Positions 12,201 through 25,600 of a DNA stretch of 64,000 nucleotides are shown here, one piece after another; the stretch's first letter is position 1, and each line of letters starts with the position of its first letter. Position numbers and translations under genes: made by a program. The DNA is from Pterois miles (taxonomy: Eukaryota; Chordata; Actinopteri; Perciformes; Scorpaenidae): the NCBI GenBank assembly GCA_947000775.1, contig CAMQGK010000341.1, positions 9,326,501-9,390,500 of the forward strand, given 5' to 3'. The notes beneath the pieces were generated by a model that made no database searches, was not told the DNA's origin, and saw nothing but the letters and a program-made list of their open reading frames with translations.

Positions 12201-15200
12201 GAGGAAATGGGAGGTTTTGTATAATTTATGCTGAGCCTACCAGTATAGGTTTAATTGAAAAAGAATGTCTCATGAATGTGACCTCCTCCAAACACACATC
12301 CACATACACAGTCATTTGGTGTAATAACTCTCTAGATCCAAGGCCGTCTGGTGGGGGAATTGAGGGAGGCTGCGAAGGGGTGTTGGTAAGATTTCAGAGC
12401 ATGGCAGCTGGCGTGGAAGGAGGAGGTGAAAAAGTTTCAACATTGACATGTGAATGGGACGGGTTTTTCTTTTTGTCCCAAATTTTTTATCACATTTCAA
12501 ACACATTCTTCTGCAGGTTTACGTTTCATTGGTTGCAGACACAGCAGTACGGCATCAAAATACTTAAAATCAGGGAGACAACTTGTGATGACTCGCTGTA
12601 TTGTACATTATAAAATGGCATGGTTTGACACGCTGTCTTCTTCCCCCTCTGCCAGACAATGACATGGAGGTTACAGAGGAGCAGCTGAAGGGAGGTGAGT
12701 GACAGAATATTTCATGGTTGCCTTTTCACCTTAACGCCTCCATTAAAGCACACAGAGGCTGAGTGAGTGGCGTACCTTCAACCGCTGACAGTGATTTGCC
12801 AGGTTTTATGCAGCAGATGAAATTGAATGTTTATTCATTTGGTGACAAGTTGAATCCCTGGGCCTGACACATCGCAGTTAAAAATACTTCATGTCAGGTA
12901 CATTACATTACAAGAGCTTATATCCACGGCTAATTCCCAACACCATTCTGTTCATCCGGCTTACGGGCACAATGCCTTCAGACCACCTAATGCGAGTGAC
13001 AAAAAAACAGCAGAGCAGCATCCCTTCGCAGCATGCGCCAGGCGATGGAACAAACACAACTGTCAGTGCATAATGCTTTTATCACCGCGCCATCTTGGCA
13101 CGTGGCCTGAAACTCCCAGATACTGCTTATCGGGATAAACTATTGACATTTGTCTGTGCACTGATGTCCTGAATAAGCGATGGCTCGAACAGGAAGCCTC
13201 ATGGAAGTGTATATATTGTTTGAATAGCAGGAACAATAAATCCAATAGAGTTCAGCAGCACTTGCTTATTTTTATCCTTTGTAGACAAAAAGAAATGCAT
13301 GAATTGTTTGATGAAATGTACTACCTCTTGCAGTTTCCTCCATGGTACAGTAGGTCTGAGAGAGCACATGATGGCAGGTTTTCTTTATGAGTACGAGGGG
13401 ATTCAGAGCATGGGCTTGCCAGATCTAACGGCTGTGTCCCTCGAAGACGTCATAGTACACGTGCAACCTACTAAGCAGAGCGTAATGTTAGTTTTACTGT
13501 CTGTCGAAGGAAATGTTCAAATTACCGTATAGATGTAGAACCCAGGGTGCTATCAAAATGTTTTTCCTCCAAAAGTTACCCCCACAATTTGCCAATTACA
13601 CGCATCTGTGTTTTCAATGAGATTCCATTTTGGGTGAACATAAAAGGGCCGTTTTATAAGTGCACTGTAAAATGTGATATTCCAAAGTGAAACAATGTGC
13701 ACGTAATGGCTAAATCATAAAGACTTGGCTGAGAGGAAGTGCATTTGAGTTTGTGTCTGTGTTAGCGCTTGAGCGGCTGCGTTGTTTTCTGTCATGCGTT
13801 CCTTATTACACTACATACTCATATATAACAGTAATAACATAGCGCCACATAGACCTCATACAGCCAAGTGAAATAACCCCTGATAATTCCTAGCTCTGTT
13901 GTATCATCATGCCAGCCCTGCCCCGGTCCAGTTTGGCCTTGTTTGATGGGCCTCAGCGTGGATGCCAAGGACTGGCCTTTTGTTCTGCTCCATCAGCCAG
14001 AGTTTGAATCAGTTGAGACTGGAGCCTATTCAAAGGTTCGAATGACTGCCATTCTCACATGGAACGGTGCTTTTGTCTCAGACTGCGCTCTGGAGTTAGT
14101 CTCAAAGCCTCACATTCTTCCCTTCTGTCCCACAGGAGTCTTTTTTTTGTCAGGCAGGTTTAAAACAAAACAGTGTGAGAGCGACTGAGTTCTCCCACAG
14201 CGTCTTGTAGCACGGGCAGCCGAGGCAAAATGGCCAAGTTCAAATAACTATGATGAGTTTTTCTTGCCAAAAGTGTTTTATTCACACCATCTCTCATCTA
14301 ACAGTTCCAACTGACAAGATGTCACACCCTTCGTATCCTGATGGTGTTGGGAGATCACGACGTGTCACTCCCCCGTCTGTAAACTACCATTTCTTTTTGT
14401 TAATTTATAGATAACACACCACCATTTACGAAATCCACAACCAAGGAAGAAAGTGAAGACAGTAACAGAGGTAAGCCTATTTGTGGGTGTGTTTTGTATT
14501 GTAATTGTATTAACCTCCTCCACTCCACCTTTCTTTTTTCATAGGCCCATTTTTTGTGTTTTTTAGAGGTGGTCAGGGGGATTTTTTGGGGGAGGTAGCA
14601 GGTCAGCAGTATATATTCACACTGAAGTGCTATACATCATCTGAATGCTGGGAACTAGTCAGAACTAGTCAGAAATCAGAAATAAATATGAATGAATGAA
14701 TGAATGAATGAATAAATGAATTAATTAATTAATTTAAAACAAACTGTGTAAAAAATGTGCAAAAGGGCATAGAGTGTTATGATTGAAGTATGTGATTGTC
14801 ACCTTCAAGCTCTATTATGTCTCATAAGTTGCTGCAGCAATTTTTGGGTTGATACCATTTGTTACACAGATTTAATGCTAAATTTAACCATTTTTTTTTT
14901 ACCACTCGAGAACTCATAAAAATAATCAGTCCCTCTAAAATATCACATTAAGACCACCTTTGAGGAACACCATAGAACAATCCATGCTGTGATTTGGTAT
15001 TAAAAAGTTTTGACATTTGGAGATTCCTGCAAGAATTGTATTTTTTCGGTGCTTGGATAGCGAGCTTTTCTGTGGTGTAAATTGCTCAGAAACCCCCTTA
15101 TTGTCAATCTAGATAGGAAAGCCATCCATCCTCTGAATGCTCTAGGTCTCTAGTGTGTAGGTATTAATTTCCATGAGACTGTGATTATACTAGAGGTCAC

Positions 15201-18200
15201 CATAGGTTATTTTATACAGTAAAGTTAAATTTGAAAAATAATCTCCCTACAGTGAAATGGCTGTAATGGGGACTAACATCATCATCACACTTGAATACAG
15301 TTGGGTTCAATGGATCCACAAGATCTCAGCTTTACAGTGATACCCAATTTATGTAATTCTAAGACAGCTGAGGGACCCCAGTATGCAGAAATATTAAAAC
15401 ACACCATTTTGGAAAAAAGCAAAATTGACAAATTAGTACTGCATGCCAAAAAGTTGTTTTCTGTCCCAAACTGCATGTGATTATCATAAAGTGGGCATGT
15501 CTGTAAAGGGGAGACTCGCGGGTTACCATGGAAGCTATTTTATTCATATATCTTGAGGTTAGAGGTCAAGAGACCCCCTCTGAAAATCTCCATGCCAGTT
15601 TTTCCTCGCCAAAATTTGGTGTAACTTCATATAGCGTTACTTAGCGTGCTTTGCCACTGCAGCTACAACCTCCGAAAACATAAAGTTGACCAAGAGCACC
15701 CACAAGGAGTGGAAGAGGTTAATGATGACTGCATGTTTTGGACATACGAAGCGACATGACTGGTAGAGAAAACAATTGTACATTGATATGTGTTTCCATA
15801 GTCATTTGTTTTATGTGTGTGTGTGTGTGTGTGAAGTAATGGAGTGTGTTCTTGGTCAGTAATCTCTTGCTCTCTGGTGCCAAGATCCTCTTTGGGGAAA
15901 TGAATACAAGATGAAGCTTGGTCTTTTTTAAAAGAATGTTTTCTTAGAGGCAAACTTGTTTAAGAAGCCATTATCTGGCTATTCTGCCATTTCAGCCCCT
16001 TTGGATGTGTAATATTGAAACAGTTATAGGCTTCTCCGATACGATGGACCAGAGATAATTAGATTCTTACACTGGAGGGTGTTAGTAGGCAATTAAAATC
16101 GTACACCATCCATTTGTCTTCAAGCCTTAAGGTTGCAGGGAATTTTTGAAGATAGTCATGGTTGTTTTCTTTGGGGAAACGGGTCCTCGGCTGATTGCGA
16201 GAGGCTGGACTAGATAGCGCAGACACTTCAAGGGCGTCAATACATTCTGTGCTGTTAAACAAAGCACAATAAGTCATTTCTCCCCGCCTATTCAACATAC
16301 CTTTCCATACTCCACAGCAGTAATTCAATATGATTCACAAATTCAATCACCAGCATTAGGAGGGCATAAGTATTTTGTAATAATCTTTATAAATCCTAAT
16401 TTATCAGGCCCGGCAGCTTAATAGTAACTAATCCATTCACAAAAGGCCTTGGCACAGCTTTCCAGCATGAGAACACTCAGTCCTTGAGACAACCTCTCTC
16501 ACAGGAAAAGGAATGAAATGATTTTATACTGCCTGCACAGTAAAGGTTAGGTCTGGTTCGATGTAGCACATAGGAAGGATTAATCATAGAAAACACTCAG
16601 ATGTCAAGATAGCACAGAGCAGAGGGAATGCGAGCTGCAAAAACAGACTGTCAGCTGAGTGAGATAGATATTATAAGATGCTTGAGAGTTTCATACCGCT
16701 ATATGTACACTTGTGTTTTAAGAAAAACATTCTTGTCCATCGAGCCAGCAAAGCAGGTCACCTATTTGGTGTAGTCGATATATGTGGAGCACTTTTTTTT
16801 AGAATAAATTACGCTGCAGCGCAGTTGGTGGAGTGTGTCTGTCAATAAGGCTTGGTGTGATCCATCACATCCATCACACTCGTCAGGGGACTCACTGCTC
16901 TCAGTCCACGGGTCAGACATGAAGGGTTTTTAGCCACGGCACTGATGAAGAGGAAGGCTTTCTCCACTGTTGTTCTATGATAAATACACTGGTTAGTGGA
17001 CTGGAGGTAATTATAGGGCTGCTCTGTCGCACACATAACAAATGCTACTACTGCAACTTCACACGAGCAAAATGCTTCCTCAGCCTCGGTGGACTGAGGG
17101 AGGAAAACAGTAAAAATCACACAATTAACACAAATGCCCAACTGTAAAATCTTATCATAAACATCAAAATGTGTCTCACATATTTTATGTTAGCTTTTTT
17201 AAGTGTTGATTTGCTAGTTATGGCTTTTATCACATTGTTTCTTGTGATTTTCTCTAAGTACTTACGTCTCATAAATCTCTGATGAATGTCCCACTTTCGT
17301 GAGACGTTTCAAATTTAAAGTGCAATATAAATTAAGTTCTATTTCTGTTTACTTTAAGACCAGCACAACAGGGGAGTTGTTCAGATTTGAGAAACATTAT
17401 TTCAACACGCAATCCCTCATCAACTACAAATAAACCCAGAAGTGTTTTTTCAAAAAAGCGGGACACAAACTGTGTGTGTGTGATGAGCTATGTTGTGATG
17501 TAATCCACATGAAACATGGGCACAGCATTTAGCTGCGAGCTATAGAAAGAAGAAAAAAAAAAAGACAGAGTGGGAAAGGGTGGGTGAGACGTGGAGGCGA
17601 ACACTGGCACAGAGATCCAGGGCGGAGTCGAGCCTCTTTAGAGCACACCTGAGTTGGCAAGCAGCCCCGCAGTGTCTATTATTTGATATCAGATTGGTAT
17701 TAGTGGATGTCACAGGGCACAGTAAAATGTGAACATTGAGCCAGAAATCAATGCCTGGCTGGGTCTGTTTGTCTGGCATGCTTGAGCTTTTCTGGGAAAG
17801 ACCCGAGGAACAGAGTGGGGAGATGGTGAGAGACGACACAGAGCGTGGATGGACATGCAGATTAATAACGCTATGTGTGGACAGACAGTGAGCCTCTCCA
17901 TGGGATGCCATCTTTTACACCGCGGCGCCCCGTCGAGCCTCTCTCTCTAAAACACGCTTGCACTTTGCTTCACACACACATTTCCAGTGCAAAAGGTCTT
18001 TGAGTGATAGCTGTTGGTCACCTCAGAGCCCTTTTTCCTTTACACACATCTCATGAATTTTTTAAGTTACCCCTTTTTTTTTTATCTTTTTTGCTCAACT
18101 TTGCTTTAATGGAAGCAAAAGAAGACCGAGCTGGGGGAAGACATAGAGCCTAGCTAGGGTGGTTGTGTGTGTCACATTTCCATTCATTCCTGAATATGAG

Positions 18201-21200
18201 ATACTGTGTTCACTTCCTTGGAAATATTGTCTGCGGTTGATGTTTACTCAACGGTCACGCAAGTAGGACACACAGGGAAGGTTGCATATCAGCATCTAAA
18301 TAGTTTATGTACTTGTGATACTGTACTCCTCAATCTGATGTTGACATAAATAAATCATTTAAGTGTGTGTGAGACTTTTATTTTATTCAAGAACAAAACT
18401 ACAGCGCTGTTGTTCATTCAACACAAGTGCACTATATTTCTGAAATTCATGGGAGTATTGATGACACTAAAAGTCTTGAGGTGGTGGTCTGAGGTGGGTG
18501 GACTTTGGCTGGAGCCCTTGGATGTGAAGTATATTAGACCCCTGACTCAGTGAAGTATATATGCTGTACAGTAGTGAGTATTGGGAAGGAAAGCTGTGAC
18601 AATGCTGCCACCTGCTGTTTGGTGCTGATATAGTGAGCGGCCTGGTGGAGGTGCTGCTTGGGTTTCTACTCTGTGAGAGAGACAAAGAGTGTTCTAATTG
18701 AACTTAACGTGGAGCCATTATAAATCACATCTGCCCTACATAGAAGCTTTTGTTATCTTGTTTGTGTGTGTGTGTATTTTTGTGTTTATCCACAATCTGT
18801 TCCTTTGCATCCTTTATCACAAATTGAATACTGTTCCATTCAATAAGCCAAATACAAATGATCAAATAACAGGGAGGAAATTACATTCAGCCTTTTTGTC
18901 GTATCTGATATATTGTTGCTTGCGATCACTTTAGACAGACTCAACAGCCATGCATAATTTTTAAACGCAGAAGAAAGCTTGAGGATGACCTTGTGGCCCG
19001 TGCGGCATTCATCTTAACCATGCTTTTCCCAATGAAGTATTCTTTTCAGCCTCCTGTCTGTGGCTCTGTCGTGAAATGCCAGTCATGATTAATAGAAAGG
19101 ATTGCCATCTACTGTGTGTCACCAGCGTTCTGCGTGATGGACAGACGCTCTTGAGTGAAACATGCAGCACTGGTAGAACTGGCCTTTTCCCCATTTAATA
19201 GAGGCTGGCATTTTTATTGTTCTGAGTGCAGGGCAAAATTGCATAGATATGAAAAAATGGTTTCTCTCTACAGCTTGTTAAAAAAGCAATTATAGGAGCT
19301 GCACAATAGCCATTGTAGAGCATGTTCCCTTATTGGTGTCATGGCTTTCATTTACTCAATTTGTCCCAAATGTCATTGGTTTATGTGTGTGTGTGCGTGT
19401 GTGTGAGAATGTGTGAGAGTGAGGAAAGGGGTGAGGAAGGTGGGGGTAACAGATATGATGCAGGGATTAAAGTTGTTTTATGTCACTACTGAAATCTGCC
19501 TTTTGTGCCTGCATACTTACATAGTGCGACGCATTTTGTCATAGTGTTATACAGTAAGTAGGTAGATGTAGTAGAGCAGATGCTTTCATGACAATTTAAG
19601 GTAAATTAGCAAGTATGATGCCTGTATGTAATACACCATGTGCAGGAAGCAGAAACCTCCTCTCCAATATGTTTTTTATGGATCTCTCTGAAAAGATGAA
19701 ATATACTTACTACTACTACTTACTTTAGAAAGGCTAACATGTTGATATCATAATGATTATAGTCACTATATTATAGTATTATAGTGATGCTTTTTGTAGC
19801 CATGGTGGCTACAACTGTAATTTATCCGATACTTAAAAAACAAAAAACATTCCCATCAGCCTCAGCTGTACTTTGTGTTCAATGCAAATTAGCTATAGTT
19901 AGCATGCTAACACACTAAACAATGATGTGAACTTTATAATGTTCCCTATTATCATCACTATATTAGCATTGCCACTGTATGTTAGTATGTGTTGTATGTA
20001 GTATAATGTTAGCATTAAGCTCAAAGCCCTGCTGTGCCTAATTACAGCCTGACAGAGCCGCTACTTGCTAGCATGACTCTTAGTCTGGTTCTGATATAGT
20101 AGATGGTAGCTGCTAGAAGGGAGCATATTGGGGAAATGCTGACATTGTTGAGGTTAGGCACTGATTTCAAATAGTTAAGGTTAGGCACTGACCTTGAATT
20201 ATTGTTATTTTTGCAAATTTTTGCAGATCTCAGATCAGATTTTGCTAATTTGCGGGCACCCCTCTAGACACAAACACCACAGACTGTGTATAAAGATGGA
20301 CGACATGACTGTGAAGTGAGGCCAAAACATCTGGATAGTCCGCTGGTGGCTGGCTGCAGTATTGGTCATAACTCCGCCTCCTTCATGGTAGAGGATGAAG
20401 CATGGGCCAAACTAAAAAGGTCACATCAAATACATTTTTCCGAAAGATGGTTTCCGTCATTTTAGGTTAGTTCTTATCATGCTGATGTATGTTCAAGCGT
20501 TCATTTTTCCATTAAGTTTGGTTTTAATTAGTTATTTGATGCTATAAAGGGGATGAGACATCATGATTGACAGCTGTGATTCACTCTCACTGACATGCTG
20601 CAGCCATGCTCAGCTCACGATTGGTTTGGGCGGGTGTGTGGGCGGGACCTCAGTACCGCAGCTCCAGCCCCCCAATCACTACTGCACAAACTGTGGCTCC
20701 AAATGACGTCAAAATCTCAAGATGGCAGCTCCCGTATCTGGGATATTTTGGCTTCACTTCTGTGCAGTGGGAGGAAGTGAGGATGTGTTGCCCATCTTTA
20801 TATACAGCTAATAGCACATACTGATAAACATTTGAGACCCTCTTCATTGATACAATAAGTCTGGAAGCCTTCCAACAACTGACATTCACTGTCATTCAAT
20901 TCCTTAACAATAACCTAGACCACAGAGGTAAAACCCCATTTAATCCTCTATGTTAAAACACATTGTGAAAGCGAGGTAGTGAAACAGAAGGTAACCATTT
21001 TGAAATGTGATGCCAGCTCTCAGATGAATAGTTTGCCTAGAGATGAACAGTTTGTGATCATTAGTATGACTGGTAGCTTTCTTGGCTGGCATTGTTCCCA
21101 TACATGCTTGTGTTTGGCTAATGATTCATTTCCCTCCCTTTTCAGGTAAAGAGGAAATAGGTGATGAAGACGAAGGTGACGATGGTAATGTAGCTCCACG

Positions 21201-22503
21201 GACCATTAACACATGTTCTGAGCCCTTCGGCTCTACCAGTTCTTCTTGATGTCATTTGTCATCAAAAATTGAATTTTCTATTCGCTCCAGTTCAGTCTCT
21301 CTGTCCCATGTGCCACCACTCTAACAAAAAAAAACTTCTCTTATCACAGAAGCTTGGAACAAAGAAACCCTCAATTATGTATGGTTTTAGAAGTGACATT
21401 CTTTTTCCCTTCTTTTTTTCCACTTAATTTATGCATGTCTTTGTGGTTCCATTGCTCTCATACTGCAGTACAAAGACAAAGCTACACAAAGAGATGGAAT
21501 GAAAAGGCTGTTTGAGGTGATATTGAAAGCCAGGTCAGTTCGACTCCAGGCACTAGCACTGAACTCAAAGTTTTTCTGCTCTGTTTCAAGATGCAGCTGG
21601 AAATGAAGATGTGGAGATGGCGAGTCAAAACCCAGGTACAGTACAGTCACAAGCCAAGGCTGCTCCAGCGTGGACAGAGTTGTGATTGTTGTGTGTGTGC
21701 AGAATGCCACTACTCTCCACACTGACTCACTGAGGGGGAAGGAGCGCACATTGTTCTGAACCTTACCTCTAGAGGAGACGCACATTCATACACTGATGGC
21801 AGAGGCTGCCAAACAAGGCGCCAACTTTGCCCATCTAATCTAAATAGAGAGTAGTGTGAAGTTAAGTTTCTTGCTCAAGGACACATTGACATGTGAGCAG
21901 AGCAGCCGGGGGTCGAACCACCGACTTTCTGATTGGTGGACAACCAGCTCTGAGCCACTGCCGCCCCATCAGTCTTGTTAACAGCAGAGGAATAACCACC
22001 ATACAAAGCTCTAAATGCATCTGTACAGGATGGATGAACAGACCCAGAGATTCTGAGATGGGTTTCGTTGTGCTGACAGCATGAGCCTTAAGTGAATTGA
22101 GATAGAGAGTGTGTGTGTTGCGGAGAGGCAACCGTTAACTTTGAGCTAGAACCATTTCTCTTCCCCCGAATATCCTCTCTGCTGCTGGTATATAATTAAG
22201 ATTCTGCATTTGCATATTGGCAGTGAGCAGCGCCTCGCCTCTCTACTGTTTTTGTTTTATTCAAATCCCATCCCATTGACAAAGATTTGACAGATAGAGC
22301 CTCTCTGAACATGAATTTTGTAGATATTCTATGAGAGAGTTATAGCAAATGCAGCCATGGGATGCTATTCAAAACCTGAGATATGTAATTACGTTCTCGT
22401 GAGACACAAACAGAGAGGTAGGAGCTAGGAGGAGCAAAGATATACAGTTTCAAACAACACCTGCAGACTAATTCTGCCAAAAATACAACAGTTGCATCAT
22501 TCT

Positions 22504-22601
<98 letters not shown>

Positions 22602-25600
22602 GCAGGTGAAAACCAGAGTGTACAGATCAATATGTTATTCAATAATGTGGTCTTGGTTACTTTGTAAAATATAACCTTTGCACAGAGACTTTTATTTGCA
22701 CATTTATTTACAGTGAGTACTCTGTTTCATCACATTTTGCTTTATATTATTCCTTCTACACACAAGTTTTGTTCTTTATCTACTAGTACTATTCATATTT
22801 TAGCACTAGGACTTCCCCTTCAAACGTTAGGAACCACACCTTAGCAAACACTAGCAATCTTTTGACCACCTAGGGACCTTATAACACCACCCTGTTACAT
22901 TCAGGTACTTCACTTAGTACACTTCCATGACACTGTGTATACTATGTACTTATTTGTGTAGTGTGAGAATTTTAGTAGCGTTGTCTCAAATCGCTCACAG
23001 CTGTTGTGCATGCACTGGAAGCTCAGTAGATCAGCTAGTGATAGTCAGCCACGGACATCACACCATACTGGCAATAATTCAATTCTGATGGATACATTAA
23101 CGAAATTATGGCTTCTATCCAACTACAATATAGTGGTACCTAGTGAAAAAGAACACATGTACAACTTAAAATTGTGTGTTTGGTGTTTGTTGTTAAGATT
23201 GCAACCGCTGCAGCTTCCTCGCCTGCCATTTTCACGTTTGAAATAGGTTGGTGGCCCCTCCCCTTCCACTATGTAGCAAAGATGACGACTGTTGACGGTG
23301 ATGAGTGTCCAGTGTTCCACACTCAAGGTTTTGACCATTTTGAGTACAACATTTGGGTACTTAGAGTGAATTGCATTTTGCCATACTTCTCTGTGAGCGC
23401 ACTTATGCACTGAAAATATTAAGTGTAAGTATAGTAGTATGCTAATTGAGACACAGTATTATTGTATTGAGTACTGTAAAGCATCTATCCATCCAATATC
23501 TATAACCACTTATCCTATTCAGGGTCGCGGGGGGGCTGTTGCTGATCCGAGCTGACATTGGGTGAAGGCGGGGTACATCGTGGACCCTCCATTGCCGGGC
23601 ACATAGAGACAGAATCAGCTGTAAATCAGCTGTTTTAAAAAAAAAGAAATAGCTTAAAGCAAGCACGTTTTCCCTTCTTCCTTGTCAACCGCATACCTTT
23701 CAAACTGAAAAAGAGCAACCTGTTGGTGTGAAAATTATGCTGAGAATTGTGTCAGCAATCACGACGTATGGACTTGTTTTCTGCCATGTGTAACAGGGTT
23801 TAATGTGAAAGCTTTGATTCCCTGCGTCTGAATTGATCCTGCAAAATGTACTTCTTTTTATACTTCAATGTTTGTGTGCCTGCAGATGAAATATCAGGAA
23901 ATGAGGAGCCAAATCCAGGGAAGGATAAAGACGAAATGGAAAGCCAAGACAAAGATGAAGATATAGGGATTGACAACGACGTAGAGAAAGATGAAGACAA
24001 AGGCGCTGACAATGAGAAAGATGAAGATGAAGACAAAGGTATGCACTTAATGGTGCATGTGTTTGTTTTTATCCTTTTACATCAAAAACTTTGAGGAACA
24101 GGAATTGTCGGTCATTAACATTCCTAACCTTGGGCCACCCAGGTAGCTCACCGGCTAGAGCGTCTATCATTAATGGGCCAGTGTGTGACATCTCAGGGGA
24201 TCTATTCAGAAATGGAAACTAATATTCATAACTGTTTTCATTAGTGTATAATCAACTGAAACTAAGAATTGGTGTGTTTTCATTAGCTTAGAATGAGCCC
24301 TCCATATCTATATAGGGAGTGGGTCCTCTTCACAGTCTGCCATGTTGCATCGCCGTGTTTCTGCAGTAGCCCAGGATGAACAAACTAAACATTGGCTCTA
24401 GTAAGAACCTTTCTCATTTTTACATTACCTGAAGGCCGCCGTAGTTCTCCAGCGCTCTTGTGAAACTGCATGTGAGTCACTGAGTGCAAAACCGTGGTAC
24501 TGCCAGCTGCCGTATAATTTCTGTTGCTCCTAAAGTAGTGTTATTATGGTAAGGATGGCCTCAGAGTGAGGTGAACAACGTTACCATAGTTTTGCACTGG
24601 ACAGCTCACGTTACAGCAGTCATGGAAAGGGAGAAGTGACTATTGGAGTACTCAGTTGGTTGCAGTCTACAACCTCACCATTAGATACTGCCAAATCCTA
24701 CACACTGTGCCTTTAAGGCTGAGTCTTTACCACAGCGGGCCGGGTTCGAGTCCGACTCTGGGCCCTCTGTCGCATATTATCTCCTCTCTGTCTCCCCTGC
24801 CTTTCCAGTCCATCTCTCTCACTATGCAATAAAACAAAAATGCCAAAATACATCTTTATACAAATTAAGTTGAAAAAAATGTAGGTGACGGTCTGATTCC
24901 CTGACAGTAATTGTATTTTATAACTGTATGCAGCAACACATCCACAGGGCACTGAGGCAGACAGATATGAATAAGTCAGCTGAATGCATGAAAACCTGAC
25001 AGCTGACATAATGGCAGCATAACAAAATGGAAGCATAGATGTTTACATTTTGGTTTACCGGCAGTCTAAAAGTACATGGTTGAGAGATGGAACACTACAA
25101 ACTGCTGTTTCTTATTTCATGCTGTCAGTGTTTGAACCTATGCAAATTCACCTCCCAGCACAGAATGAGCAGAACCAAGTGGAGAGGAATCGGCTCCCAT
25201 TGTGTGCAGTATTACAGACTGGACATAGAATATATTCTATCACTGGAGCCTCATAGTCCACAGCGCATACTCCCACCAACCAAACTAGCACATACACTTA
25301 TAAACAAAGCTGAAGACATGGCGGTCACCTGTCTGCAAAGACGATGTGTGAGTGTGTGGCGTATCAAACATCAGAGCCTTGCTTCCTTTTTCCCAGCAGA
25401 GGAAGAGCAGCCTGCCGCGAAGCCAGAAGATGACGACACAGCGAAGTCCGCTGTGGAGATGGAAGGTAAGATCAGATTTGTTTGGATTTGATTTGATCTG
25501 ATTTGATTTGACCTGATTGAGAGTCTGACTGACTGGCTTTCTATCAATGTGATTTTCCCATCCAGTCTGGTGGATTTGTATACTAGTGTATTGAATTAGC

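Larger units (their letters stand above)
6254..12655 (+). other. macrod2: macrod2 intron, 6.4 kb
   Basis: GT...AG intron between the macro-domain exon and the first tail exon. It holds the nested repeat at 10285-11240, short microsatellites and otherwise unique sequence. No additional exon in the required phase was found. Confidence 0.8.
14471..21145 (+). other. macrod2: macrod2 intron, 6.7 kb
   Basis: GT...AG intron. It holds a GAAT/AATT microsatellite (14688-14735), a dispersed repeat (15260-15680), a short GT run (15817-15832), a repeat fragment (19850-20060) and a MITE (20283-20809). The stretch 15700-19850 shows no feature I can support. Confidence 0.8.
21636..23885 (+). other. macrod2: macrod2 intron, 2.25 kb
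   Basis: GT...AG intron containing a SINE (21781-21967), a long (GT)n tract (22508-22598) and a SINE fragment (23484-23612). No further exon found. Confidence 0.8.
24039..25396 (+). other. macrod2: macrod2 intron, 1.36 kb
   Basis: GT...AG intron, about half of which is a tRNA SINE split by a MITE (24132-24842). The rest shows no feature. Confidence 0.8.

Noticed and set aside
22340..22674. Open frames of Thr-His or Cys-Val repeats on both strands
   Set aside because: They are translations of the (GT)n microsatellite.
24132..24842. Functional tRNA gene
   Set aside because: The A and B boxes are separated by 547 bp of MITE and followed by a SINE body and tail.
25087..25491. 134-codon open frame read as a single-exon gene
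   Set aside because: Only its last part (25397-25465) is a real exon, bounded by splice sites; the rest is intron in a chance open frame.
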